Positions 45,559-53,765 are shown, counted from the stretch's first letter. The stretch: DNA of 64,000 bases from Sphaerisporangium sp040683095 (GCF_040683095.1 NZ_JBFBCI010000048.1:1-64000); one strand, 5' to 3'. Numbers and translations are program-made. Notes: a model not told the origin generated them from the sequence alone.

Positions 45559-47998
45559 GCGCGCCCTCCCTGCCCTCGCCCGACTCGCGTTCCGCAATGA
45601 TCTCCGAGAGCTTGTCCGGCCAGACGAGGCGGGAGCCGATCTCTGCCAGCCGCCGGTCCAGCACGCGGCACGCGCGCGTCTGCAGCGCCGCCAGGTGCTG
45701 GCCCACGTGCCCGGACGCGGCCTCGCCCAGATCGCGCCGGAGCCGGAAGACCTGGATCATGTCGCAGTACTCCCGCTTGCCACGCCGCGGCGAGCCCGGA
45801 TGCCAGGCCAGCGACCGCGCCGGGTCGAACGGGAACGAGGCGTCCAGGTCCCGCGCCGCGGGCGGGCTCACCGACGCCAGCCGTCCCTCCACGCGCGTGA
45901 CCAGCGCCTTCTCGCCGAGCAGCCAGTCGAGGGACTGGAAGAGCGCGAGCACGTACTGCGCCGCCGGGTCGCGCCGCGCCTCCTCGGCGGCCAGCGCGCG
46001 CAGGGGCTCGTCCAGCACATCCTCCACGACCAGCCGTTCCTCGGCGAACACGCGCCGCCAGCCTCCGACCCAGTCGGTCACCGCCCGGGTCAGCCGCTCG
46101 CCGACGCTGCCGTACAGGGAACGGCAGGTGTCCTGGTACGGCTCCAGGAAGTCCCGCACGTTGACCGGCGCGGTGGGCAGAGGGATGAGCGGCTCGTCGT
46201 CCTCGTCGTCGAAGTCGTCGAAGTCGTCGAAATCGTCGTCGGGGCCGTCGCCCGGGACGTCGCGGACGACGATCATGCCATTGTCCACGGAGCCGAGCAG
46301 GACCAGCCAGAGCGGCCACTCGGCGACGCCGTTCGCCGCGTCCTGGCGGATGCGGTCGAACAGGGACGGCGCGCCGTCGGGGCGGTGGCGCGGGTCGCCA
46401 AGGGTTCCCCACAGCTCGGCGCGCATGTCGCTGACGTGGTTGGACAGGGACGACACCGCGGCGCGCAGCCGGGCGGCCGTCTCGCGCTCGGTGACCTCCA
46501 GCGGGCCGAGGCGCGCCTGGATCTTCTCCAGCTCACGCTCGTGCTCGGCGAGCGTCGCGACGTCCCGGCCGAGCCCGCGGACGTGCAGGTCCAGGCCGCG
46601 GCCCCGGGCGTGGGCGAACAGCTTGGCCTTGAGACGGGCGATCCCGCCGTCCTCGGTGAAGGCCCGCAGCGCCGCGCCGGCCTCGCCCGGAGGGAAGCCG
46701 ACCCGCGCCCAGCCGGCGGCCTTCTCGCGGGCCTCATCCACCTCCTTGCGCAGGGCGAGCTTGGCGACGACGTCCTTGGCCCACTGCTCGGTCAGGCCGT
46801 CCTCGGCGGCCCGCGCGAGCGAGACCAGGGAGGAGATGACCAGGACGCGGTCGTCCCTGCCGGGCGGCAGCAGCTCTCTGGCGGCGGTGAAGACGCCCCG
46901 GATGTCGCCGGCGGCATCGAACAGCTGCTGTTCGGTCGGCGGCGAGGGCAGCAGGGACGTGCGCTCGTCGTCGGCGAGCAGGCGCCAGGGCAGCCCTTGC
47001 AGGCCGTCGAACTTGCCGGCCGCCGCGAACAGGCAGTCCTCGAAGTCCTCGGGCAGGCGGCCGGAATGGTAGATGAGGTTGTTGAGCGTGAGCCGCTCGG
47101 CGGTGCGGGCACGGTCGGCGCTGAACATCACCAGGGCCACCGTCACGGCGCCGATCTCCAGCGTCGTCAGGAACTCGTGCCGGGCCCAGTCCTCGCCGCC
47201 GCCCCGGCCGGGCACGTCGACGAACTCGATCTCGGCGCCGTGCAGCTCGGCGAGATTCCACGTGGCGACCGGGACCGCCACCTCCAGCACCAGGCGGCGC
47301 ACCATGGCGCGGCGCACGCCGATCGCGGCCGTGGCCGTGCGGGGGCCGTCCCTGCCCTCCGCCTGGGTGAGCAGTTCCGTCAAGGCCGCCTGGTCGAGAT
47401 CTTCGGCGGTGCCGGGGGAGACGGCCGCCAGGGCGTCCCGCAGCTTGCCGACCTCGGCGAGCAGGGCGGGCAGAGAGCTGTTCGGGCGGGCGGCCGACTG
47501 CTCGCTCAGGAACGTCTGGAGCGCGGGCAGCGACCGCGGCTCGTGCGGCAGCGTCCGGAGTAGGACGGACTCGTCCTTGGGCACATTGGCCTGGTCGGCC
47601 GCCTCGGCGGCGTGGTTGAGGAGCTGGGTGATGTAGGCGGACAGCTCCGCGTCGCTCAGGTACTCGGCCCGGGCGCCGGTGATCTCGGCGACGTCCCCGT
47701 CGCTCTGCGTCAGCCGGAGCACGGCCACGTTGGCGGTCGTCGCCTGATTGTGCACGGGGAGCAGGAGCGGGTTGCCGAGGACGGTGCCGAGGAGGAGGGA
47801 TTTGCCGACGGAGAACCCGCCGAATAACCCTATTTTTACCCGTTTGTCCGAGTTTTCGATAATCTTGCCGGCCAGCTTCTCGGCCGCGAGCCGGAGCGCG
47901 TCCAGTTCCGGGTGGGCCGGGACCCGCCCCAGCCGCAGGAGCGCCTCCTCGGCGAAAAGTCGCAGCTCAGGAAGGTCTCCGCCGTGCGTCTCAGGCAT
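45551..47998 (-). CDS. SrfC-like dynamin-family GTPase
   Basis: 815 residues. G1/P-loop GLFGGFSVGKSLLLG near residue 60, G2 Thr in HNQATTANVAVL, G3 DVPGRGGGEDW, and a G4-like GKFDG in place of NKxD. Long helical stretches follow (ERELEKIQARLGPLEV as one coiled coil), a WPLWLVLLGSV hydrophobic segment near residue 560 and an Asp/Phe run DDDFDDFDDFDDEDDE near 585. This matches the large dynamin-like proteins and, with its two neighbours, SrfC of the SrfABC group. First gene of the operon; 350-bp space upstream should hold the promoter. Probably membrane-associated, self-assembling; the biological role is unknown. Confidence 0.82.
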   Translation of the reverse strand: MPETHGGDLPELRLFAEEALLRLGRVPAHPELDALRLAAEKLAGKIIENSDKRVKIGLFGGFSVGKSLLLGTVLGNPLLLPVHNQATTANVAVLRLTQSDGDVAEITGARAEYLSDAELSAYITQLLNHAAEAADQANVPKDESVLLRTLPHEPRSLPALQTFLSEQSAARPNSSLPALLAEVGKLRDALAAVSPGTAEDLDQAALTELLTQAEGRDGPRTATAAIGVRRAMVRRLVLEVAVPVATWNLAELHGAEIEFVDVPGRGGGEDWARHEFLTTLEIGAVTVALVMFSADRARTAERLTLNNLIYHSGRLPEDFEDCLFAAAGKFDGLQGLPWRLLADDERTSLLPSPPTEQQLFDAAGDIRGVFTAARELLPPGRDDRVLVISSLVSLARAAEDGLTEQWAKDVVAKLALRKEVDEAREKAAGWARVGFPPGEAGAALRAFTEDGGIARLKAKLFAHARGRGLDLHVRGLGRDVATLAEHERELEKIQARLGPLEVTERETAARLRAAVSSLSNHVSDMRAELWGTLGDPRHRPDGAPSLFDRIRQDAANGVAEWPLWLVLLGSVDNGMIVVRDVPGDGPDDDFDDFDDFDDEDDEPLIPLPTAPVNVRDFLEPYQDTCRSLYGSVGERLTRAVTDWVGGWRRVFAEERLVVEDVLDEPLRALAAEEARRDPAAQYVLALFQSLDWLLGEKALVTRVEGRLASVSPPAARDLDASFPFDPARSLAWHPGSPRRGKREYCDMIQVFRLRRDLGEAASGHVGQHLAALQTRACRVLDRRLAEIGSRLVWPDKLSEIIAERESGEGREGAHA
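46205..46231 (+). repeat. three 9-bp repeats within the dynamin-like gene
   Basis: GTCGTCGAA three times in a row (46205, 46214, 46223), encoding FDD units of the acidic run on the minus strand. Confidence 0.7.
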
Positions 47999-48349
47999 GG
48001 GTCATCGGCGCCTTCCTGGTCTCCCGGCTATGTGTGACGGCACAGAGCACCCCAAATGGTTCGGCCCGTCGGGAACAGGCGCGACCGGTTCCCGTGCCGT
48101 GCGCACGGGGATTTCCAGCCCCACCCTTTCCCCTCCGATGATAGATCGCGTCATGACTTGGACCGTTTCATAACCTATGTGGTCGGAGGTGTACGCGCGC
48201 TTCCCGCACGAGCCGCTCTGTACGCCGGGCGGTGGGCGTTTTCAGGAGGAAATTCCTTTTCGGTTCATCGGGGGGCAGATGTGCGCACCGCCTGTCCAGG
48301 TCGGTTCGACGGTGCGCACGCCTGCGGGTTCGTAAGGAGCGGACGGGGA
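47999..48349. other. non-coding interval upstream of the dynamin-like operon
   Basis: 350 bp between two minus-strand genes. It holds AT-richer patches at 48130-48180 and 48240-48265, the latter with AGGAA-A-TTCCT as an inverted repeat. Promoter likely, not defined. No CDS. Confidence 0.35.
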
Positions 48350-49030
48350 TCAGGAAGTTCTGGTGAGGGGGAGGCCGGTGAGGAGGTGGTCACGCAGCGC
48401 GGGGCCACGGATGCCGATCTCGGGGAGGTCGTCCGGGCCCGGGGCTCCGGTGATCAGCAGTTCGGGGACCAGGAGGCTGCTGAGCGGGGCATCGGGCGCC
48501 GGGTCGACGAGACCGCCGATGGGGGCGGTGGGGAGGTCGAGGTAGGCGGGGGCGAGAGTCCTGCCGTGCAGGGTGCCGGCGACCAGGTCGGGGCAGAACT
48601 CGTTCCAGAAGATCGTCACGGTGGTGCGCAGGTCGCCGTGGAGCATCACCAGCTTCTCGGTCATGTCGCCGACGAAGGTCTCCGCCGTCACGTGACCGAG
48701 CACGATCAGCTTCGTGTCGCCCGCCAGGTAGATGTTCTTCGCCCGCAGGTTCCCCAGGACGATCAGCGCGGCGGCCCCGTCGTCCACGTCGGTGATGTTG
48801 CCGTCCACGGTCAGGTCGCCGTCCACGACGTACCCGGTGGCAGCGTCGGGCGTGTCCTCCCGCCACGGGGTCCGCTCGTGCTCGTCGAGGGGGAGCTCCC
48901 CGGTCACCGAGACGGGACCGGGCACCAGGATGTACTCCTCTTCGTACAGGTTCTCGTACGTCCCTTTCGGCAGCCCGCGCCGCTCGAACAGGTCCACCGC
49001 ATCGCCCCAGGCGAGGTAACTGCTTCGCAT
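48350..49030 (-). CDS. polymer-forming / beta-helix-like protein
   Basis: 226 residues. After an N-terminal helical part with LPKGTYENLYEEEYILVPG, the middle shows short repeating strands: GDLTVDGNITDVD, ALIVLGNLRAKNIYLAG, LIVLGHVTAETFVGD, LVMLHGDLRTTV. This ladder resembles the right-handed beta-helix of bactofilins and polymer-forming proteins. Function unknown. I chose ATG 49030 (MRSSYLAWGD); the frame is open upstream to 49249 with another ATG (MKKGDHSRE) and no obvious ribosome binding site for either. Not clearly in the dynamin operon, 350 bp away. Confidence 0.6.
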   Translation of the reverse strand: MRSSYLAWGDAVDLFERRGLPKGTYENLYEEEYILVPGPVSVTGELPLDEHERTPWREDTPDAATGYVVDGDLTVDGNITDVDDGAAALIVLGNLRAKNIYLAGDTKLIVLGHVTAETFVGDMTEKLVMLHGDLRTTVTIFWNEFCPDLVAGTLHGRTLAPAYLDLPTAPIGGLVDPAPDAPLSSLLVPELLITGAPGPDDLPEIGIRGPALRDHLLTGLPLTRTS

Positions 49031-49496
49031 GCGCGTGACCGTAACAGGTACCCACGACAAACCCCGCCCGGAGATCTCGACTCCGGGTGATCGAGCGGCC
49101 CGCGCCCGGAAACGACCGGCCCGCCCTCGGGGATCGACCGGCTCGGTTTCTCGAGAATGATCGCCCTTTTTCATGACCCGCGAATATCGGCGTGAAGAGC
49201 GCTGATCTTGTTTCGCCCGGCCCGTGGGCTTCTCCCCGGAGCTTCGCACCTCGCCGTTACCAGGGACGCACGTCCGGGCGGGGACAGGTCATCGGACACG
49301 GACCCGGGACTGCCCCGTCGTCGGCGACACCACCGACCCCCTCTCCAAGAGCGTCCACTCCACGCACGCGACCTCGTGTCGCACCTTCACCTGGGAAGTG
49401 CCTCTGGATTTCAGTGGAGACAAGGACCTAGACAATCCTCATTCTTGCTGGTCAGAGCGCTTTCTGCTTTCCTGGCCACCTACCGGACAGCCCGCC
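49031..49496. other. non-coding interval
   Basis: About 465 bp between two minus-strand genes. Includes an AT-richer stretch 49150-49210. Short frames exist on the plus strand (for example to 49502) but lack ribosome binding sites and coding bias. I see no gene. Confidence 0.35.
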
Positions 49497-50171
49497 TCAT
49501 GAAAGCGCGAGGCTAGGGCCCTCGGCCGCGAGCGGAAGACTGCGCAGTGACAGTGCGCTCGGCGCCGGCAATGGCTCGCGGGCCGCTTCGGCGCGGAACG
49601 ACTGGAGCAGGTACGCCACCAGACGCTGGGACGCCGCACGATCGCCCGGCAGCGCGGTGACCAGGCCGCAGTGGGACAACAGGGCCACGGCGAGGTCGGA
49701 AGGGTGGAAGTCGGCTCGCAGCGAGCCCGCCGTCTTAGCCCTGCGGACCAGGGTCACGAAGTCCCGCTCGGCCCGTTCCCGTACCCGCGCGTGTTCTCGC
49801 GAGCTGTCCGGAAAGGCGGCGACGAACGCGGCCGGGAAGCCTCGTTCCTCCCGTTGCATTGCGCAGATCGTCTCGAACAGCCGCTGGAAGCCCCGCCAGG
49901 GATCGGGGTCGGCCAGCGCCTCGGTGAGCGCTCGGGCGCAGGTGTCCAGTTGGTGCGCGAACGCCGCCCGCACCAGGGCGTCCCGGGTCGGGAAACGCCG
50001 GTAGAGGGTCGCCACGCCGACGCCCGCCCGTCGGGCCACGGTCGCCATGGGCGCGTCGATGCCGTGCTCGGCGAAGACCGCGCGGGCGGCCGAGAGGATG
50101 CGCCGCCGATTGCGCTCGGCGTCCGCCCGCAGCCCGTTCCGACCCGCGATCCGAGAGGATTCCCCCACCAC
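49497..50171 (-). CDS. TetR family repressor
   Basis: 224 residues. N-terminal TetR HTH: RRRILSAARAVFAEHG, then APMATVARRAGVGVATLYRR and FPTRDALVRAAF. The remainder is an all-helical ligand-binding domain (FQRLFETICAMQREERGFP and LAVALLSHCGLVTAL). It faces the oxidoreductase gene, start to start, over 101 bp that contains a clear inverted repeat, so it very likely represses itself and that gene. Inducer unknown. Confidence 0.92.
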   Translation of the reverse strand: MVGESSRIAGRNGLRADAERNRRRILSAARAVFAEHGIDAPMATVARRAGVGVATLYRRFPTRDALVRAAFAHQLDTCARALTEALADPDPWRGFQRLFETICAMQREERGFPAAFVAAFPDSSREHARVRERAERDFVTLVRRAKTAGSLRADFHPSDLAVALLSHCGLVTALPGDRAASQRLVAYLLQSFRAEAAREPLPAPSALSLRSLPLAAEGPSLALS

Positions 50172-50190
50172 TGTCTCTCACCTCCGGCTC

Positions 50191-50212
50191 AATTGGACGA
50201 TCTCGTCCGGTT
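50191..50212. promoter_or_regulatory. TetR-type operator
   Basis: Inverted repeat AATTGGACGA-TC-TCGTCCGGTT with perfect inner arms GGACGA/TCGTCC and two outer matching TT/AA pairs. Length and 2-bp spacer fit TetR operators. It lies 19 bp before the TetR start and 60 bp before the oxidoreductase start. Confidence 0.7.
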
Positions 50213-50272
50213 GGCAGCCTACGCTCGGTGGCCAGATCCCCCCGCACGACCGCTGCTGTCGAGGTGAGAACG

Positions 50273-51241
50273 ATGGACGCTCCCGAAATGAAAGCTGTAC
50301 TGTTCGACCGCTTCGGCGGCCCCGAGGTGCTGTACGTGGGTCGGGTGCCACGTCCCGGACCGGCCCCCGGAGAGGTGCTCGTGCGGGTGCGCGCGTTCAG
50401 CGTGAACAGCGGCGAACTGTTGGCCCGCTCCGGCCGGTCCCGCCTCCTCACCGGCCGGAAGTTCCCGCAGCGCATCGGACAGGACTTCACCGGTGAGGTC
50501 GCCGCACTAGGCACCGGCGCGACCGGCGTCGCGGTCGGCGACCAGGTGTGGGGCATCGTGGGCCGCGTCTCGGGATTTCGCAGCGCCGCCGAGTACGTGA
50601 CGGTGCGGCCCGAGCGGCTCGGCCGGGTGCCGGACGGGCTGGACCTCGTGGCCGCTGCCGCGCTGCCGGTGACGGGCACCACGGCCGTCACGGCCCTGCG
50701 CGACAAGGCCGCGCTGCGCCCAGGCGAACGGCTGCTGGTGCGGGGCGCGGCGGGCGGTGTCGGCAACGCCGCCGTCCAGTTGGGACAGGCGTACGGCGCC
50801 GAGGTCACGGCGCTGACCCGGGCCGCCAACCTCGATTTCGTCCGCACGCTCGGTGCTCACCACGCCGTCGACCACCGGACCGTGTCCCCGGCGGAACTGG
50901 GCCTGTTCGACGTGGTCCTCGACACGGTGGGCACCGACCTTAGTACCTTCCGGCGGCTGCTGAGGCCCGGCGGACGCATGGTCACCGTCGCCGTCGACCT
51001 GACGCGGCCCGCCGCCTGGCTGGGCTCCATCGCGGCGAGCGCCGTACACGGTCGTGGCAGGGTGCGCTTCTTCAGCGGCAACCCTCGACGTGCTCTCCTC
51101 GACGACCTCGCCCGCCAGGTGGGGAAGGGGAAGATGCGGCCGGCGGTGGACACGGTCTTCCCCCTGGAGGAGACAGCGGCGGCGCACCGCGCACTGGAGG
51201 CGGGCGGGGTGCGGGGCAAGTACCTGGTCAGGGTCGACTAG
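50273..51241 (+). CDS. MDR superfamily NADP-dependent oxidoreductase
   Basis: 322 residues, quinone-oxidoreductase-like medium-chain reductase. GroES-like part AVLFDRFGGPEVLYVGRV and FPQRIGQDFTGEVAALG; Rossmann motif LLVRGAAGGVGNAAVQLGQA with AXXGXXG; no catalytic or structural zinc Cys ligands, so a zinc-free member. ATG 50273 with GAGGTGAGA upstream; ATG 50288 is also in frame. Probably reduces quinones or enals under control of the divergent TetR protein. Confidence 0.9.
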   Translation: MDAPEMKAVLFDRFGGPEVLYVGRVPRPGPAPGEVLVRVRAFSVNSGELLARSGRSRLLTGRKFPQRIGQDFTGEVAALGTGATGVAVGDQVWGIVGRVSGFRSAAEYVTVRPERLGRVPDGLDLVAAAALPVTGTTAVTALRDKAALRPGERLLVRGAAGGVGNAAVQLGQAYGAEVTALTRAANLDFVRTLGAHHAVDHRTVSPAELGLFDVVLDTVGTDLSTFRRLLRPGGRMVTVAVDLTRPAAWLGSIAASAVHGRGRVRFFSGNPRRALLDDLARQVGKGKMRPAVDTVFPLEETAAAHRALEAGGVRGKYLVRVD

Positions 51242-51311
51242 GGTCTGTCGTTCGGATCAGCCCGGCTGCGGCCGACGGGACTGTTCGGCCGACCCGAGCG
51301 GGGTCTGGTGC

Positions 51312-51343
51312 GTGCAGCTGCAAGGTTTACCTTCTTGCTGCAC
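51312..51343 (+). terminator. terminator after the oxidoreductase
   Basis: Outer arms GTGCAGC (51312-51318) and GCTGCAC (51337-51343) with inner AAGG/CCTT around TTTA. The 328-bp interval 51242-51569 has no gene; it holds this hairpin and another at 51520-51544. Confidence 0.6.
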
Positions 51344-51519
51344 CCGGTTTGACTGCACACGGAGTAGCCGCCTGCATGGTCGGTCCACCAGCGGTCGGGT
51401 TCCCGGTCGGTGTGCCCGACACCTTAGCTCTTCGTCGCGTCGACCGGAGCCCCCTGGTGGGCCGGGAGCGAGCGCATCTTCTACTCCCGGCTCGGCTGAC
51501 GCGAGAACGGCCGGAGGGG

Positions 51520-51544
51520 CCGGCGAGGCGCGAAGCCCCGCCGG
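51520..51544 (-). terminator. terminator of the lipoprotein gene
   Basis: CCGGCGAGGC (51520-51529) and GCCCCGCCGG (51535-51544) pair with one mismatch around GCGAA, 25 bases beyond the stop of the minus-strand gene. Confidence 0.6.
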
Positions 51545-51569
51545 ACGCTGCGCGAAGCGCCGGGGCCGG

Positions 51570-52229
51570 TCAGCTCGCCCCCGGAATGGTGACGTTCTGC
51601 TCCTTGAAGTTGAAACCGGTCTTGCTCGCGTCCTTCTGCAGACCGTCCATGGACGTCTTGCTGGCGTCGAGGTCGTGTTCGCCGGCGGTCCCGCCCTTGA
51701 GCTTGTCGGTGAGGCTCTGGAACTTCCTGCTCACGCCCTCGACGGCCTTGCACAGCGTGGGGTTGGCCGCGGCGAAGCCCTTGGCGACCTTCAGTTCGTG
51801 CAGCGCGAACGCGCCCGCGATCGCGGCCTTGAGGAACGTGCGCTTGCGTTTCTCGGCGCCCTCCTTGAACCCGCCGGCGCGCAGGGGCTTGTAGATGTAG
51901 CGGTGGAACGCGCCGAGCGCGAGGCCCGCGTGCAGGGCGAAACGGGTCTTGGCGAACGGCCGCGCGTTGCCTTCGGTCGGGCACGCGCCGTTGTACTCGG
52001 AGTCCCCGCCGGTCGCCGTCGGTGCCGCCGCCGGGCTGCCGGCCACCGCCGCCGGGCTGCCGGCCACCGCCGCCGGGCCGGTGGCCACCGCCGGGCCGGT
52101 GTTCACCGCGGCGTCCGGAGTCATGGTCGCGGATTTGCCGCCGCAGCCGCCCGCCAGCGTCACCGTCAGGATCGCCGCGGTGGCGGGCACCGCGATGATC
52201 CGCGTACGTCTCGCACTCCGTATAGCCAC
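51570..52229 (-). CDS. secreted lipoprotein of unknown function
   Basis: 219 residues. Basic N-terminus, hydrophobic core IIAVPATAAILTVTLAGGC with a lipobox ending at Cys29. Then a Pro/Ala-rich linker with AVAGSPA repeated, and a globular domain with two Cys (GACPTEGNARP and NPTLCKAVEG), a helical segment KTRFALHAGLALGAFHRYIY and many Lys. No domain I recognise. GTG 52229 after GGGGGAAGAA. It looks like a membrane-anchored extracytoplasmic protein; function unknown. Confidence 0.75.
   Translation of the reverse strand: MAIRSARRTRIIAVPATAAILTVTLAGGCGGKSATMTPDAAVNTGPAVATGPAAVAGSPAAVAGSPAAAPTATGGDSEYNGACPTEGNARPFAKTRFALHAGLALGAFHRYIYKPLRAGGFKEGAEKRKRTFLKAAIAGAFALHELKVAKGFAAANPTLCKAVEGVSRKFQSLTDKLKGGTAGEHDLDASKTSMDGLQKDASKTGFNFKEQNVTIPGAS
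52024..52100 (+). repeat. 21-bp tandem repeat in the lipoprotein linker
   Basis: Unit GCCGCCGGGCTGCCGGCCAC plus one base, repeated twice almost exactly and a third and fourth time with changes (52026-52100). It encodes AVAGSPA on the minus strand. Confidence 0.65.
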
Positions 52230-52334
52230 TTCTTCCCCCTTGGAACCTCACGGCGCTGATCCGCACCCCTCCTCTCCCTTTCCCATCGTGCAAGATCCAA
52301 CACTATGTGTGATCGAGGGAAGATTCCGCCGAGG

Positions 52335-52913
52335 TCAGGGGCGGCCCGCGCGGGCGCGGAAGGCCGCGGTCTTGACCCGGTTCTGGCAGGACGTCGAGCA
52401 GAAGCGGCGGGTGCCGTTGCGCGAGGTGTCGACGTAGACCCGGTCGCAGTGCGGGGCGGTGCAGACGCCGAGCCGGTCGTACAGCTCGCCGCCGAGCACG
52501 ATGGCGAGGCCGGTCGCGCACGCCGCGGCCCAGTCCTCGCCGGGGGCCTCGCCCTTGCCGTGGAAGTGCAGGTGCCAGGGCTCGCCGTCGTGCCGCTCCA
52601 GGTGGGGGCGCGCCTGGGTGCGGTCGAGCAGCCGGTTGACCTGGAGGGCGGCGGTGTCGACGTCCCCGGCGTCGACGGCCTGGAAGACGACGCGCAGTTC
52701 GGCCGCGACCTCGGCGAGCGCCAGGGCTTCGGCATCGGTGACCTCCCGGGGGCGCCTGCCCCCGGCGCCCAGCGCCTCGCCCGCCGCCGCGCGCCGCGCC
52801 GGGCCCTCGCGGGGGAGCGCGTACGCCCGGCCGCGGGCCTCGCCCGGGGTCAGCGTGTTCACCAGGGATGCCGCCACCGCCACCACGGCATCGGAGTGAC
52901 TGTTGAAGTTCAC
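52335..52913 (-). CDS. CGNR zinc-finger (ABATE domain) protein
   Basis: 192 residues. N-terminal helical ABATE-like part beginning FNSHSDAVVAVAASLVNTL, and C-terminal CGNR finger with CTAPHCDRVYVDTSRN then FCSTSCQNRVKTAAFRARAG, giving four Cys. Such proteins are treated as stress-linked transcription regulators. GTG 52913 is chosen because the conserved part starts there. Divergent from a methyltransferase with a palindrome between them at 52942-52969, which may be its operator. Confidence 0.85.
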   Translation of the reverse strand: MNFNSHSDAVVAVAASLVNTLTPGEARGRAYALPREGPARRAAAGEALGAGGRRPREVTDAEALALAEVAAELRVVFQAVDAGDVDTAALQVNRLLDRTQARPHLERHDGEPWHLHFHGKGEAPGEDWAAACATGLAIVLGGELYDRLGVCTAPHCDRVYVDTSRNGTRRFCSTSCQNRVKTAAFRARAGRP

Positions 52914-52943
52914 TTGACCGGTTACATCCTTCGGTTCTACGCT
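52914..52943 (+). promoter_or_regulatory. promoter of the methyltransferase gene
   Basis: TTGACC at 52914-52919 and TACGCT at 52938-52943, 18 bp apart, fit a sigma-A type promoter. The -10 is just before the palindrome. Confidence 0.5.
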
Positions 52944-52969
52944 GTCACTATCTAAAGGATAGACGACAG
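52942..52969. promoter_or_regulatory. interrupted palindrome, likely operator
   Basis: CTGTC-A-CTATC, spacer TAAAG, GATAG-AC-GACAG. Two 5-bp half-arms on each side are perfect complements. It covers the predicted start of transcription of the methyltransferase and lies 29 bp upstream of the CGNR start. Confidence 0.55.
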
Positions 52970-52985
52970 TTACTTGGAGGCTTAC

Positions 52986-53765
52986 GTGTCCATTCTCACG
53001 CGGACGACGGCACAGGACTGGATCGCTCGCTGGGACCGCCAGCAGGAGGGCTACCTGCCCGACCGCGAGGAGCGTTTCACCGCGCTGATCGACGCCGTCG
53101 AGGCGGGCGCAGGGCGGCCCGACCCGCTCGTGCTCGACCTCGGCTGCGGCCCCGGATCGCTCTCGGCCCGCCTGCTCGACCGGCTCCCCGAGGCCACCGT
53201 CGTGGCCGTCGACGCCGACCCGCTGCTGCTGGCCCTCGGCGGGGCCGCTCACGCCGGACGTCCCGGCCTGCGCTTCGCCGACGCCGACCTGCGCCGGCCG
53301 GGGTGGGCCGCGTCCCTAGGCCTGCCGCGCCCGGTGGACGTGGCGGTGAGCACGACGGCCCTGCACTGGCTGTCCGCGGAAGGGCTGCGCGCGATGTTCG
53401 CCGAGCTGACCACGGTGCTGCGTCCGGGCGGCCTGTTCCTCAACGGCGACCACCTCGCGGTCGGCGACGTCTCGCCGGGCCTGGCCAAGCTGGAGCGCGC
53501 GCTTCACGACCGGGCGACCCAGAGGCGCTTCGCCGGCGGCATGCCCGAGGACTGGCGCCAGTGGTGGGACGCGACCGCCGCCGACCCGGTGCTGAGCGGC
53601 CTGCGCGACGAGCGGGAGCGCAGGGTCGCGGCCGCGGACCACCACGGCTCGGAGTCCCTCGACCTGTCGATCCACGTCGACGCGCTGCGCGAGGCGGGTT
53701 TCGGGGAGATCGGCATCCTGTGGCAGAACGGCGACAATCGCCTGCTCTGCGCCATCTACGGCTGA
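52986..53765 (+). CDS. class I SAM-dependent methyltransferase
   Basis: 259 residues. Motif I VLDLGCGPGSLSARLLD near residue 50, motif II VVAVDADPLLLALG, DLRRPGWA, TTALHWLSAEGLRAMF, and VLRPGGLFLNGDHLAVG. Closest layout is the ubiquinone/trans-aconitate-type group. GTG 52986 follows GGAGG by five bases. Substrate unknown. GC-rich codon use as in the neighbours. Confidence 0.88.
   Translation: MSILTRTTAQDWIARWDRQQEGYLPDREERFTALIDAVEAGAGRPDPLVLDLGCGPGSLSARLLDRLPEATVVAVDADPLLLALGGAAHAGRPGLRFADADLRRPGWAASLGLPRPVDVAVSTTALHWLSAEGLRAMFAELTTVLRPGGLFLNGDHLAVGDVSPGLAKLERALHDRATQRRFAGGMPEDWRQWWDATAADPVLSGLRDERERRVAAADHHGSESLDLSIHVDALREAGFGEIGILWQNGDNRLLCAIYG

Noticed and set aside
49224..49502. Plus-strand frame of about 92 codons
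   Set aside because: No ribosome binding site, no domain, and no coding bias.
51241..51300. GGGTCTGTCGTTCGGATCA, resembling the end of some actinobacterial insertion sequences
   Set aside because: No matching inverted copy, transposase or target duplication was seen nearby.
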